Source of the DNA: Desulfovibrio sp. G11
GTDB lineage: Bacteria > Desulfobacterota > Desulfovibrionia > Desulfovibrionales > Desulfovibrionaceae
Direction of reading: 5' to 3'
Assembly: GCF_900243745.1 (NCBI RefSeq)
Contig: NZ_LT984798.1
Span: forward strand, 793,501-857,500
Length of the DNA stretch: 64,000 nt
Under the pieces are notes generated by a model that did no database searches, was not told the origin of the DNA, and saw only the letters and a program-made list of their open reading frames with translations. Numbering within the stretch: position 1 is the first letter of the stretch; each line of letters opens with the position of its first letter. Positions 34,708-44,065 of the stretch are shown here, piece after piece. A program made the position numbers and the translations under genes.

Positions 34708-35589
34708 ATGGCCTGGTATCATGAATATGGCGGCTTTCCCCCATCCCAAGCCCGCGAGGTCAAGGGGGGCATCAAGTCCCAAAGTCGGCGCGGCGGCTTT
34801 GGGCAAAGCTGGTGGGCCAAACGCTGGATCGAGCTTATTGAAAGCTTCGGGCTGGGAGCACGGCTGACCCGTGGGCGCGCCTATGCCCGCAAAGGGCAGG
34901 TCGTGTCCATTCAAATGGAAAAAGGCTGCATTTCCGCCAAAGTGCAGGGTTCGCGGGCCAAGCCGTATACTGTCACCATGCGGGTCAAACCTCTGGAGGC
35001 TGACGCGTGGGCCACCATCGGCCATGCCCTGCGCAAGGAGGCCCTCTTTTCCGCCGCTCTCTTGTCCGGACAGATGCCGCAACAGATTGAAGAAATCTTT
35101 AAAAATGCCAAACTGTCGCTTTTTCCTGTAAAAAAGGATGATTTTACAACTGACTGCTCATGCCCTGACTGGTCAAACCCGTGCAAGCATATCGCAGCCG
35201 TGTACTACCTTGTGGCCGAGGAGTTTGACCGGGACCCCTTTTTGCTGTTCAGGCTTCGGGGCATTGAGCGGGAGGCCCTTCTGGAACTGCTGGGTACTGG
35301 CGCGAGCGATGCCGAAGCCGACCCGGATGCCATGCAGGAAGAGGCAGAACCGCTCCCCTGCGATCCTGTACAGTTTTGGGGCCACCACGCAACGCCGACT
35401 GAACTTGGAGCGGTTATGCTTCCCGCTGTTGCCGCCGCCCTGCCCCGGCGGCTTGGCGGAATCCCTTTTTGGCGGGGAAATGAAGAATTTATGGGCACAA
35501 TGGTGGGCGTGTACGGGGCGGCAAGCGATGCGGGCCTCAACTGCGCCATAGGTCTCAACATCGTGGGGAATGCCCCTCAGGTGGAGTAG
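34708..35589 (+). CDS. SWIM zinc-finger protein
   Basis: This 293-residue protein has a SWIM motif, CSCPDWSNPCKHIAAVYY (CxCx6CxH), at about residues 150-167. An N-terminal segment FGQSWWAKRWIELIESFGLG precedes it, as in SWIM proteins linked to SNF2 helicases. It likely binds DNA or protein and guides the helicase. It starts 2 bp after the SNF2 gene. A GGGGAG ribosome site lies within that gene's last codons. Confidence 0.85.
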   Translation: MAWYHEYGGFPPSQAREVKGGIKSQSRRGGFGQSWWAKRWIELIESFGLGARLTRGRAYARKGQVVSIQMEKGCISAKVQGSRAKPYTVTMRVKPLEADAWATIGHALRKEALFSAALLSGQMPQQIEEIFKNAKLSLFPVKKDDFTTDCSCPDWSNPCKHIAAVYYLVAEEFDRDPFLLFRLRGIEREALLELLGTGASDAEADPDAMQEEAEPLPCDPVQFWGHHATPTELGAVMLPAVAAALPRRLGGIPFWRGNEEFMGTMVGVYGAASDAGLNCAIGLNIVGNAPQVE

Positions 35590-35685
35590 GCTCTTCCCAC
35601 TCGGCAATGCCGATTTTGATAGCGGACAGGAATTTCAAGATGTTTTTTTCTGGGCGTGACCACTTTGCACAACAGAAATGAATTT

Positions 35686-35956
35686 CGCACAAACGCTGCT
35701 GTGCGGAATTTTGTCTCAAGGCTCCACAATTGCCAGACTTTTTGGGTATCGCACAGGCGCACAGGCGCACAAACAACATACTGTTCTTGCTCTTTTTTGG
35801 CAAAACTGGAGCATCAACCGCCCTGGTAATCTCCCCCCCTTTTTGCTTTACCCTTCTTTGTTCCGTATAAAAAACTGCTGTGCGGCTGTGCGTTTGTGCG
35901 AAGGTTCAAAACACCAAGAAAATACAGGGGTTTTATACAAAAAATCGCACAAACGC
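35686..35956. repeat. Iteron-like CGCACAAACGC repeats, candidate origin
   Basis: CGCACAAACGC occurs at 35686-35696 and 35946-35956, and reversed at 35890-35900. A run of CGCACAGG, CGCACAGG, CGCACAAA occupies 35750-35773. Partial copies (GTGCGG, TGTGCGCC) lie near them. Repeats of this type in a gene-free 500-bp stretch beside a primase-helicase gene are usual at replication origins of satellites and plasmids. Origin function is inferred. Confidence 0.6.
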
Positions 35957-35976
35957 TTTTGTGCGCCGCACAGCTT

Positions 35977-36087
35977 AGAGCAGATCAACTTTGAAAAGTT
36001 GAGTCTGCTCTGCAAGGATTTTCACTAAAAATCCTTGTCACCAAATGCTTGCAAGGCGAACTTGCTTCGCCGACAAGCAAGCATTTG
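35977..36087. other. Three consecutive hairpins
   Basis: Stem 1 is AGAGCAGA-TCAACTT (35977-35991) with AAGTTGA-G-TCTGCTCT (35996-36011). Stem 2 is CAAGGATTTT/AAAATCCTTG (36013-36037). Stem 3 is CAAATGCTTG/CAAGCATTTG (36042-36087), with inner GGCGAA/TTCGCC. They lie between the iterons and the end of the primase-helicase gene. They could be terminators, a single-strand origin or a dispersed palindromic repeat unit. Confidence 0.7.
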
Positions 36088-36100
36088 AAAGTGAATATTT

Positions 36101-38920
36101 TTAAAAGTCACAATCACTGGCTTTGGAGTCTTTTGCCACATTCATGTGCCGCTCTTCCAGGTCTCCACGGCCTTCCCATGCGGAAGGGATGAATCCATAG
36201 CCACGTACGTTCCGCCCCTTGATACATTTTGTTTCCGTAGGATTTCCTTTGGTGTTCATCAACAACCACCCCTGACGCTTCATATGCTCCAGCAACTCAT
36301 GGCGATTTACTCCTTTGGCGAGGTCGTTGAACGTCGGGATTGTCATGAATAATCGCAGGTCACCCTTGTCCTCCCATCTATAGCCAGCCAGATCGCGCAT
36401 ACTCTCACCCAGGCCGTCCACATCAACAAAACGGCTTCTGCTATAGCGCGCAAAGAAATCCTTAAAGCGATCAAGAGCTTTCATGATTTCCAGATTGCCA
36501 ACGCCGCCGCGCTCGTCAAGCCAGACGTTGAGCCATTCCACAACGGCATCACTTGATTCTTCCGGTGTCCAGGGCAGGATGCCGGCCTTTGCAGCGAAGA
36601 CACCGGCCGCAGCAGTCAGCCCGAACTTCAGAACCACACGCCGAACCTGCCCGCAGGCTCCCTCTGGGCAATGTTTTTTTGTGAACATAACGATATTATC
36701 GTTTATTTCATCTAGATTCATGTGCAGATCATGCCCGCCAGCACCACACAAAACCTTCAGGAAAGCACGCAGCGGTGTACCATAATAGGTTCGGGAAGCA
36801 TTTTTGAGGTGCTCACTCAGTGCCGCTGGATTTTTGAAGCCATGCAAAGTGCTATAGACATTTTTGCCTGTGCCGCCATCAATGGGAAGGTTGATCACAC
36901 GTACATTCTGCCCGGCCATTGCACGGTATTTACCTGTTTCTTCTATTTTGTCTTCTATGCTCAACTCGCCAGTGGAAAAGAAATTGAGAAGCCATTGATG
37001 AGCCTTACGCTGTGTGGCATCACTCCGCATGCGCTCCTTGCCCTGGCCGTTGGGCAACATGTACGTGACCTGAGTCACCGTTTCTGCTGTGGCTTGCCCT
37101 ATTTCATCGAGAACCAGCAGGCAATCATTATGCTGGGCCGCTATATGCTCAAGAGCATTGTGCGTGCTGCGCCATTGGCGGATAAACCCTTTGCTGTCAT
37201 TGCCGCCGCAGAGGCTGCCGGCCAACAGGGCCAACGTTGTTTTGCCGGTGGACGATGGCCCGAACAGATGCAATCCACCCCCTTCCATTTCACAAGGGCG
37301 CAAAAGCGGCCCTGTCAGGGCAAAGGCCACAACCAGCATGAGCAGCGTGTTGCCCTGGCAATAACGGCCCACATGCTCATGCCACTGCTCCAGTTCGCCT
37401 GCATGGTTGAACAGGCCGTGTTCCTGCGTGTAATGGATTTCTTCATTTTCTCCTCCGCCAAAAATATTATCCGGCAAGACATAGCACTTGCCGTGCCAGC
37501 CCAGGCGCTCAACATTGGTGAAAATCTTGTCGGAACCCGCCAGGCGCAGGTACTCCATAATGAATTTTTCCATTCGCCCACCTGACAGTTCAAGCCCATG
37601 CTCGCAAAGCCGTCCAAGGACGACATCGCCGCGCCCCACACATTCCTTCATGGTGATGGTCAGCTTTTGTTCTTTGCCATCGGGCGTCAGCAATTTCACC
37701 AGTCTTGCCCAGCCCGTGCCGTCCGTATTGCGCATCTTGCCAAGTACTTTTAAGGGGCTGCACACTTTGAAACTGTCGCCCTCCACCGTGCCACGGGATG
37801 GTGAATAGTACAGGCCATCCTTTTGGGAACTGAATGATTCTGCGGCGACCACAGCATCACTCAGGCGTTTGCGTTCAAGGTCAAGCGGGCTACGTACCTT
37901 GCAGCTAGTGCTGCACTGAAAAAACTCCTGAATATCCGAGCAGTTGACTGAGTACCCCTTACTCAGGGCGTGCAGAAATTTGGCTTGGGTTTTTTGTGCC
38001 GAGTATTCCGGATGGGGGCGACTGTATTCCTGCGCTAACTCAAGCCCTTTTTCTCCCAGCTGAGCCAGAATACGCAGCATCAGGAACCATTCCGGCTCAC
38101 TCAGCGCTGCGGCATTTTCACGGCAATGGCGCATGAACTGGCAGTCGGAAAGCCCTTGCAGATTGAGCTTGCGCTGACTACAAGATTGCAGATCCAGAAG
38201 AGCGTGGTCATAAAGGGCTGTCATCCCTGTTACCGTGGGCGGCGGAGTTTGTATGACGCATGTTCTTGCCGACTGGGTCAGTTCCAGTAATGAGTTAATT
38301 TCCCATTCAAAAAATTCCTCAACGCTCACCTGCACTTTGTAGCATCCGTCAGGGCGCCTGATATTGGGAGCCCTCAGCAACTTCCCCTTCCCCATGCAAT
38401 ACAGGCTTGTGTCCACAAGGTCGCCGACCGTCTTGCGTCTGAAATCATCGGGTACGGGCTTGCCCAGCGCCAGCAGGCCCAGATTACGGCCAATTGGGGA
38501 GTGCTGAAAAATCCGCTCCAGCATTTTCAAATGCAGCTTGGGCAGGCAGGGATGCCCGTTTTCTCCACCAAATACCTCAGCTGGAATACGGATATGGACG
38601 CCTTTGCTGCCGCTCATGTAGTATTCGAGTAGGGCAGGGTCAAAACCATCATACTGATTGAGCAGGCCCTTAACAAAGTCCCTTGCGCCCACAATGGCGA
38701 GAAACGGCGCTTCCTTGCAGTCTATGTCCAGCCAAAGATCGCCGTAGCGCATGGGTTCGGGTTTATCTTTTTTCGGCTCATAGGCGAAGCTCACGGTCGT
38801 GAATGCCTTGCAGCCCTGTACAAGTGCCTGGGCACGCGATTCAGGCGAATCTTCTATAAATGTCCAGGGGCCATAGCCAGGTTCTGGTGTTCCGGCGTAG
38901 ACAAATTTTTTCGTATCCAT
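36101..38920 (-). CDS. Primase-DUF927 helicase fusion
   Basis: This 939-residue replication protein has an N-terminal archaeo-eukaryotic-type primase: LWLDIDCKEAP (D65 and D67) and MSGSKGVHIRIPAEVFGG (about 102-119). A DUF927-type domain follows (GLYYSPSRG, then GWHGKCYVLPDNIFGGG). The ATPase has GPSSTGKTTLALLAGSL (Walker A near 555) and DCLLVLDEIGQAT (Walker B). The layout matches prophage and satellite primase-helicases that start replication at an adjacent origin. No clear second gene of this class is in the window. Confidence 0.85.
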   Translation of the reverse strand: MDTKKFVYAGTPEPGYGPWTFIEDSPESRAQALVQGCKAFTTVSFAYEPKKDKPEPMRYGDLWLDIDCKEAPFLAIVGARDFVKGLLNQYDGFDPALLEYYMSGSKGVHIRIPAEVFGGENGHPCLPKLHLKMLERIFQHSPIGRNLGLLALGKPVPDDFRRKTVGDLVDTSLYCMGKGKLLRAPNIRRPDGCYKVQVSVEEFFEWEINSLLELTQSARTCVIQTPPPTVTGMTALYDHALLDLQSCSQRKLNLQGLSDCQFMRHCRENAAALSEPEWFLMLRILAQLGEKGLELAQEYSRPHPEYSAQKTQAKFLHALSKGYSVNCSDIQEFFQCSTSCKVRSPLDLERKRLSDAVVAAESFSSQKDGLYYSPSRGTVEGDSFKVCSPLKVLGKMRNTDGTGWARLVKLLTPDGKEQKLTITMKECVGRGDVVLGRLCEHGLELSGGRMEKFIMEYLRLAGSDKIFTNVERLGWHGKCYVLPDNIFGGGENEEIHYTQEHGLFNHAGELEQWHEHVGRYCQGNTLLMLVVAFALTGPLLRPCEMEGGGLHLFGPSSTGKTTLALLAGSLCGGNDSKGFIRQWRSTHNALEHIAAQHNDCLLVLDEIGQATAETVTQVTYMLPNGQGKERMRSDATQRKAHQWLLNFFSTGELSIEDKIEETGKYRAMAGQNVRVINLPIDGGTGKNVYSTLHGFKNPAALSEHLKNASRTYYGTPLRAFLKVLCGAGGHDLHMNLDEINDNIVMFTKKHCPEGACGQVRRVVLKFGLTAAAGVFAAKAGILPWTPEESSDAVVEWLNVWLDERGGVGNLEIMKALDRFKDFFARYSRSRFVDVDGLGESMRDLAGYRWEDKGDLRLFMTIPTFNDLAKGVNRHELLEHMKRQGWLLMNTKGNPTETKCIKGRNVRGYGFIPSAWEGRGDLEERHMNVAKDSKASDCDF

Positions 38921-39059
38921 GATAACATCCTTATTATTCAGGCCACTACAGGGTAAATCATTCCGAAACGGGCAAATATTTGCCGCATAGAATAAGAAAG
39001 GGGCATGAAAAAATTCATGCCCCTGCGGTTGTTTGTTGTTGGTGTTTTTTTGCGGTCAG

Positions 39060-39293
39060 TTACTGCCGCACATGCTGCTTGAGCCATTGGAGGAAGCTTC
39101 GACGCTCATAGCAGACTTTTTTTCTGATGCGGATTTTTACCCTTGGCCCTTCCCCTGTGGCGTCAAGGTTTGAAAGAGTCTTGGCCCGAATCAAGCCGCC
39201 CATCTGCCGGGCCGCCTCCTCACGGGAAAAGACAGGGGGGAGATTTTTTTCCAATTGCTCAAAAAAGATAGTTTCAGATGTGTTGTTGCCCAT
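39060..39293 (-). CDS. Small HTH/excisionase-like protein
   Basis: This 77-residue protein has FSREEAARQMGGLIRAKTLS, a MerR/excisionase-type helix-turn-helix, followed by a basic wing (VKIRIRKKVCYERRSFLQWL). Satellites carry such a protein to control excision or replication. ATG at 39293 has GGAGG ten bases upstream; an ATG two codons earlier is too close to it. It lies between the primase-helicase and the Toprim ATPase on the same strand. Confidence 0.6.
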   Translation of the reverse strand: MGNNTSETIFFEQLEKNLPPVFSREEAARQMGGLIRAKTLSNLDATGEGPRVKIRIRKKVCYERRSFLQWLKQHVRQ

Positions 39294-39326
39294 GCTCATG
39301 CCCTCCGTCAAAGTTTTGCATACCAT

Positions 39327-39664
39327 ATAGGCCTGCAGTGGCCTGATGGGGCACCTTGACGAAATCAGAGTCCGTATAATGCAAGCCTGCGTAGAGAAAG
39401 GGCTCCGTCCACCTGACTTGCTGGCCCATAGCAGACGTCATCATCAACCATCAGGTCAATGCCTGAACGTCAATATTTTTATCCACCCATGAAAATATCA
39501 ACTAGCTTAACTAGCTGATATTGCTATTCATAGTAAAACAGCGTCTTCATTATTCGTGGCTTTACCGGCGTAATCCCTACGAAACAAAGGCGAACAAGTC
39601 CTCATTTTCGGGGCAATTACTAGTCAATCCCAGCGCATTTCCAGTGAATAACGGCTCTAAAATA
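39327..39664. other. Regulatory gap with tandem and palindromic site
   Basis: This gap has no gene. At 39495-39521 the sequence ATATCAACTAGCTTAACTAG and its continuation contain AACTAGCT twice in tandem within a near-palindrome (ATATCA and TGATAT arms). That suits binding by the small HTH protein next door. The rest shows no ORF of note. Confidence 0.45.
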
Positions 39665-39700
39665 GATCCCCCGGAATACAAGAACGTATTCCGGGGGATC
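39665..39700 (-). terminator. Strong terminator after the Toprim/RecA-like gene
   Basis: GATCCCCCGGAATAC and its exact reverse complement form a 15-bp stem around a 6-base loop. On the minus strand it stands 22 bp after the gene's stop and is followed by TATTTT. It should end the integrase/Toprim transcript. Confidence 0.8.
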
Positions 39701-39721
39701 CTGCCAGAGCGGGGCAATTGC

Positions 39722-41998
39722 CTACGATGTGGATCTTTGAGTGTAACAAGTGGCCTTTCCTTGGCCTTCCCTATTGACTAGTCCCAATTCAATAAGCGAT
39801 TTCAACAGGTCACGAGTTTTGTCTTCGCGAAAACCGGCTTCATCTTGTATTTTTTCACGCTTGGCAGGGCCTTTTTTCAAAATTTCAAACACGCGCCGTT
39901 GATCAGGGGAAAGGTTGTGCTCGGCAGCCACTGCGGGAGGGGTGCCCGCTACGGGCTGAAGGGGTTCCTTGTTGTTTGCAGCCCCAATTTCAGCTGTGGC
40001 ACCGTCCATAGGCAATTCAATTTTCTGCCCATCTGCCCCAGTGGCGGCCAGAAACTCCCATTCCGAGGCCCCCAACGGCAGGTGCAACCAGAAGGTCTTT
40101 TTTTCCAAAATGGGTGCTGGCTTACTCACATCAAAGCGTAAGCCCACAGTCAAACCATCCCGGGCCGCTGCTTTTTGGATGTCTTCGGTACCGAGAGCGC
40201 CATTCAATATTTCTGCGCTACTCACCAATCCAATGAATGTTCTGGCAAGAGTGGTAAAGAGATGGCTACCACGAGCATTAACGCCATGCTGATTTGCCTC
40301 TGCATCCTCTGATTTGTGGTGAACAAAAACCACGCACTGGTTATGACTCTGAAGTGCTTTTACCCATTCAAGCACCTCATCAGAAAAATTACCGTAGTTC
40401 AGCTTATCGCCCATCAAGGCACTGAGGTTATCAAAAAAAACAAAACGACATTCGTTTTTCTGGAGGTAGTTGGTAAGCCCTTCTCGAAATCCAGAATTCT
40501 CGAGAGAAAAAGTATCGCAAAACTCCGGGAGGTCAGGGGCAAAAATAGACAGGCCAAAAAACCGTTTACCTTGTTCTCCGGCAAGGCAATGCTGATCTAA
40601 GTTTGCACAAAACTCGTCATATGGGGTTTCCGCATCAATATAGGCGACATTGCCAGCAGGTGTACCTGCACCAGAAAAAAACGGCCACATGATATTGCCA
40701 TTGAGTATGGAATGGCAAGCCGAAAGAGCAACTTGCGTTTTACCAGCTCCTTTTTTTCCGGCAATCATGACATAACTACCTGGACGCATTGTGTGATAGA
40801 GCGTTACGTCAGCTAATTCGAAAGCCTTTGCAGGGGTCAGGGCGGGGCTGGCTGGAGGCAGTGCTGGATTATTTTTTTGCGAGGAACCTTTCTTTGCAGG
40901 ACTTAATCCGATTTTGACGAGTTTTTCTTTAAAATCAGAGATGGACAGTGCCTTATTAGTAATCCTGTTGAGAAGAGAAGAAGGAGCCAGTGCTTCCCTC
41001 AGGTCAATCATTTGTTCAAGGAAGGTTTGCTTCCAAGGAGACCCTGCCCCAGCAGTCATCGCCTCGTCAGGCATGCCATCAGCCATGATAGGCCAAGGAT
41101 ATATTTTTACATCACGCGCAATGGATTTAAGCTTTTTGGCAATTCGGTCTGCCTCAAAAAGGCCATCATGCGAGAACTCCGGGAGCAATATGACCTTCCG
41201 CCCTTGAAAGCATTTCAAATCAAGAGCATCAATGCCACCAAAGTGCCCGGAAACTATAAAACTACGTTCATCAATACGATCTTTACGGCATAACCGCCGG
41301 AGATGAAATGCGACAGGCAAAGACATCGGAAAAATGACGTGAGCATCCGGAGATTTATCAATTGCCACTCTGGAAAAGGCCAACGCTGTTGCCGGAGCGT
41401 AGCCAATCCCATGAAAATTTTTTGTTTCATATTTTTCTTGAACAGCTATTTTAGACGCTATCAGGAAGAAGCAGTCATTTTCTGTCGTCGAATAACAACA
41501 AATTTCTTGTTCAATTTCTCCACCAAAATTTTTTTGCTCATCGATATATGAAAGTTTGTATTTTTTATTTCCAACATCAATATTCTCTGGAATAAAATCT
41601 GATAACGGCCGTAGTTCACTATTATTGTTCGTTTCGTTGTTCTGTGTAATGGGAAACGCATCAAAGCAATTTTCAGGTCTGATCCCTAACCTTTCTCCCA
41701 CGATGCGTGTTGCTTGAATACGGCTTCTATTAAGTTTCTTCATGGCAAATTCAACGATATCGTTACCTCTAAACCTATCTTGTCTATGCCAACTTATTTC
41801 TAGTTTTGGATTCCCAAGTTCCTGAAGAATTTTTTCTCTTTCTTGGTAGATTAGGGATGCAAAAAGTGCATTGGTGAGGCCAACAAAAATTTCTGCGTTT
41901 TTGTTATCCTGTAAGCATGCTGAAGTTGCTGTCTTATCAATCTTTTTGCGCAAACTCAGAAACCTATTAGAGAGTTTGCTATCATCATGGTATGACAT
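39722..41998 (-). CDS. Toprim plus RecA-like ATPase (RepA-type helicase)
   Basis: This 758-residue protein has a Toprim-like region about residues 225-300 (IVSGHFGGIDALDL, then KVILLPEFSHDGLFEADRIA, IYPWP). A RecA/RepA ATPase follows: Walker A YVMIAGKKGAGKTQVALSAC (about 403-422) and Walker B FVFFDNLSAL, with VVFVHHKSEDA. A winged-helix-like tail (RRVFEILKKGPAKREKIQDE) ends it. This Toprim-ATPase pattern occurs in satellite and plasmid replication proteins. It ends near a strong hairpin and overlaps the regulatory layout of the integrase, whose stop lies 2 bp upstream of its ATG. Confidence 0.75.
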   Translation of the reverse strand: MSYHDDSKLSNRFLSLRKKIDKTATSACLQDNKNAEIFVGLTNALFASLIYQEREKILQELGNPKLEISWHRQDRFRGNDIVEFAMKKLNRSRIQATRIVGERLGIRPENCFDAFPITQNNETNNNSELRPLSDFIPENIDVGNKKYKLSYIDEQKNFGGEIEQEICCYSTTENDCFFLIASKIAVQEKYETKNFHGIGYAPATALAFSRVAIDKSPDAHVIFPMSLPVAFHLRRLCRKDRIDERSFIVSGHFGGIDALDLKCFQGRKVILLPEFSHDGLFEADRIAKKLKSIARDVKIYPWPIMADGMPDEAMTAGAGSPWKQTFLEQMIDLREALAPSSLLNRITNKALSISDFKEKLVKIGLSPAKKGSSQKNNPALPPASPALTPAKAFELADVTLYHTMRPGSYVMIAGKKGAGKTQVALSACHSILNGNIMWPFFSGAGTPAGNVAYIDAETPYDEFCANLDQHCLAGEQGKRFFGLSIFAPDLPEFCDTFSLENSGFREGLTNYLQKNECRFVFFDNLSALMGDKLNYGNFSDEVLEWVKALQSHNQCVVFVHHKSEDAEANQHGVNARGSHLFTTLARTFIGLVSSAEILNGALGTEDIQKAAARDGLTVGLRFDVSKPAPILEKKTFWLHLPLGASEWEFLAATGADGQKIELPMDGATAEIGAANNKEPLQPVAGTPPAVAAEHNLSPDQRRVFEILKKGPAKREKIQDEAGFREDKTRDLLKSLIELGLVNREGQGKATCYTQRSTS

Positions 41999-42000
41999 TT

Positions 42001-43806
42001 TTACACCTCCATTATATCCATTCCAAGCCCAACATTAATACTATTACCATAATCCAACTTCACAATCACATTTTCATATAAAATCTCTGGCGGGAACTTT
42101 TCGCCATACTGTTTGGCAGCAAGCATGGGCAGTTCGTGTCCGAATACCTGGCGAAAATAGTCATTTTGCAGGCCTCGCTGCTTATAAAAATCTGCAAAGG
42201 TGTGCCTGAGGGAGTGAAACGTTTTACCCGATACATCCCCAAGGGCAGCCGTCACCACAGATTTAAACTGCTTTCCTGGCTGTTTGCCAAACTTTACCGC
42301 CCCTTTTGTTTTTTCCAGATCAGGGAAAAGCCGTATATGTTTTTTCTTAGCAATAGCTGCATGGTAGTCTAAAATTCCCAACTTTATTAAAACGGGATGT
42401 ATGGGCACGATCCGTCGCGCGTTTTTATTTTTCAGCAGTTTGGGGCGGCCTTCTTCGTCAAGTTCCGTAGCGTTAATGTCGACGACCCAAATCCCCTTGG
42501 TCGAACTTTCATAAATATCGGCGCAATGAAGCTGGGCGATTTCTTCAAGACGCATACCAGTATACAGAGCGATCAACGGTATCCAGTAGTAGGAAAGGGA
42601 TTTGAACTCCTTTCGTGCAAACTTGGGGTGTGCAAAAATTTTGGACAACTCATCTGTAGAAAAAGCCTGGCGCAATTCGATGTCCTGACGCGTATCCTTG
42701 ATTTGCAAATGTGTGGCCGGATTAACATCCAGCACACCTTCCCGAACGTACCATCCCAGCATGCTTCCCACGGCCTCCACTAAAATATTGACGGTGGTGA
42801 CGCTGAGCGTTTTTTCAACTTTGAGCGCAAGCAGTTCCTGAATACTTTTATCCTTATAGGCCCTCACCCTTGTGCGATTCGGCGGCAATTGCCGCAGGGT
42901 TTCACGAAAATGCCGCATATCTTCGCGGGTAATGCTTTCAATGGATTTATCTCCGATGATGGCCAAAAATTCGCCCAGGCGGCCACGGTGATCTGTCACG
43001 CTGTGCTCGCGCCATTCACCATCCTGCAGCTTCTGATGGATGTACCGCTCCATAGCTTCAGAGTACAGAAGCGCATTTTTCTTTGGCGGCATCGCCTCTA
43101 TGGCTATCTGTATTGGGTCTGAAGACTCTTTTTCTGCCGCTTCTTTTATTTCACAAGGAAGGTTTCCGAAGTCACGTCCGACGATTTCTTCTTCCAATAA
43201 AAAATCTCCACGCGATCGCGCTACTTCAATGCGGTGCATGGTGATCTGCATTTCGTTGTATGCCTTGACTATCTGTAAATAATTCTCTGCTGAAAGTTCT
43301 TCGCGGGTAAAGGCTCCTGATCTGAACAAATCAATAAGGCAGTCTGGTGCGAGTTTTTCCAGCGCTTTTCCAGAATTCCAGCACAAGAGCATTTGGGCCT
43401 GTGAATCCCTCAGTTGATCGTAAGAGATAGTAATATCACCCACTGTGAGGGCTTTTTTTTCAGAAAGATCCGCATGATCCTGCGCCAGCATCCGCTGGAG
43501 CAGGATATTCATTCGGCGGCGGATTTCTCTGTACTCCAGCATGGTGTCCTCAAGAAAAGTTTTTTCCACTTCCGCAAGCAACATGCGTGCGCGAAAGCGG
43601 GCCGTTCGCAGATAGGATGTCCGCAGGCTGAGGCGCAACTCACTTCGTCCCCAGTGCCGTCGGGGCTCCTTGGGCAAAGCGTAACGGAAATAATAGATGC
43701 TTCGTTTGAGACAAAGATACGCAGGAGAATTTTTTTTGTCATCCCCAGAAATGCGGAGAGCAGGTACGCAACTTGGACCAGGGGCTATGGGAGTGATAGG
43801 TGACAT
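42001..43806 (-). CDS. Tyrosine recombinase (island integrase)
   Basis: This 601-residue integrase has an N-terminal DUF6538-like arm domain (LKRSIYYFRYALPKEPRRHW), a long helical middle, and a C-terminal catalytic domain. Catalytic residues: Arg in ALYTGMRLEEIAQL (about 416), His-x-x-Arg in FHSLRHTFADFY (about 531-535), and Tyr in MLAAKQYGEKFP (about 565). The ATG at 43806 follows AGGAGAAAACCCC; an upstream frame adds 42 residues with no ribosome site. It integrates the element beside tRNA-Leu, 174 bp from its 3' end. Confidence 0.9.
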   Translation of the reverse strand: MSPITPIAPGPSCVPALRISGDDKKNSPAYLCLKRSIYYFRYALPKEPRRHWGRSELRLSLRTSYLRTARFRARMLLAEVEKTFLEDTMLEYREIRRRMNILLQRMLAQDHADLSEKKALTVGDITISYDQLRDSQAQMLLCWNSGKALEKLAPDCLIDLFRSGAFTREELSAENYLQIVKAYNEMQITMHRIEVARSRGDFLLEEEIVGRDFGNLPCEIKEAAEKESSDPIQIAIEAMPPKKNALLYSEAMERYIHQKLQDGEWREHSVTDHRGRLGEFLAIIGDKSIESITREDMRHFRETLRQLPPNRTRVRAYKDKSIQELLALKVEKTLSVTTVNILVEAVGSMLGWYVREGVLDVNPATHLQIKDTRQDIELRQAFSTDELSKIFAHPKFARKEFKSLSYYWIPLIALYTGMRLEEIAQLHCADIYESSTKGIWVVDINATELDEEGRPKLLKNKNARRIVPIHPVLIKLGILDYHAAIAKKKHIRLFPDLEKTKGAVKFGKQPGKQFKSVVTAALGDVSGKTFHSLRHTFADFYKQRGLQNDYFRQVFGHELPMLAAKQYGEKFPPEILYENVIVKLDYGNSINVGLGMDIMEV

Positions 43807-43939
43807 GGGGTTTTCTCCTGACCTGCCAAAAAGGTTTACACCCGATTTTGACACGTCTTTGACCCCGCACTTTGACCCCATAAGCTCCCAAGTGCGGGTT
43901 TTCGTCTGGTGCCTATACCGGGCACAAGACAAAAAAATA

Positions 43940-43969
43940 AGTCGTTACAAGCTGTTGCTTGTAACGACT
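43940..43969 (-). terminator. Terminator of the tRNA-Leu gene
   Basis: GTCGTTACAAGC and its exact reverse complement form a stem around TGTT, 11 bp beyond the tRNA 3' end on the minus strand. TTATTTTTTT follows on the minus strand. It is a classic intrinsic terminator. It lies on the element side of the tRNA, so the island carries a terminator for the tRNA it uses. Confidence 0.85.
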
Positions 43970-43979
43970 CTTGAAAAAT

Positions 43980-44065
43980 GGTGCCGAAGGGGAGACTCGA
44001 ACTCCCACTCCCTTGCGAGAACTAGACCCTGAACCTAGCGTGTCTACCAATTCCACCACTTCGGC
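43980..44065 (-). tRNA. tRNA-Leu (anticodon CAG)
   Basis: The minus strand encodes an 86-nt class II tRNA with a paired acceptor stem (GCCGAAG/CTTCGGC) and encoded CCA. The anticodon loop TTCAGGG carries CAG, flanked by a CTAGG/TCTAG stem. A long variable arm and TTCGAGT T-loop follow. The anticodon reads CUG leucine codons. It is the probable attachment site of the adjacent integrase element. Confidence 0.9.
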
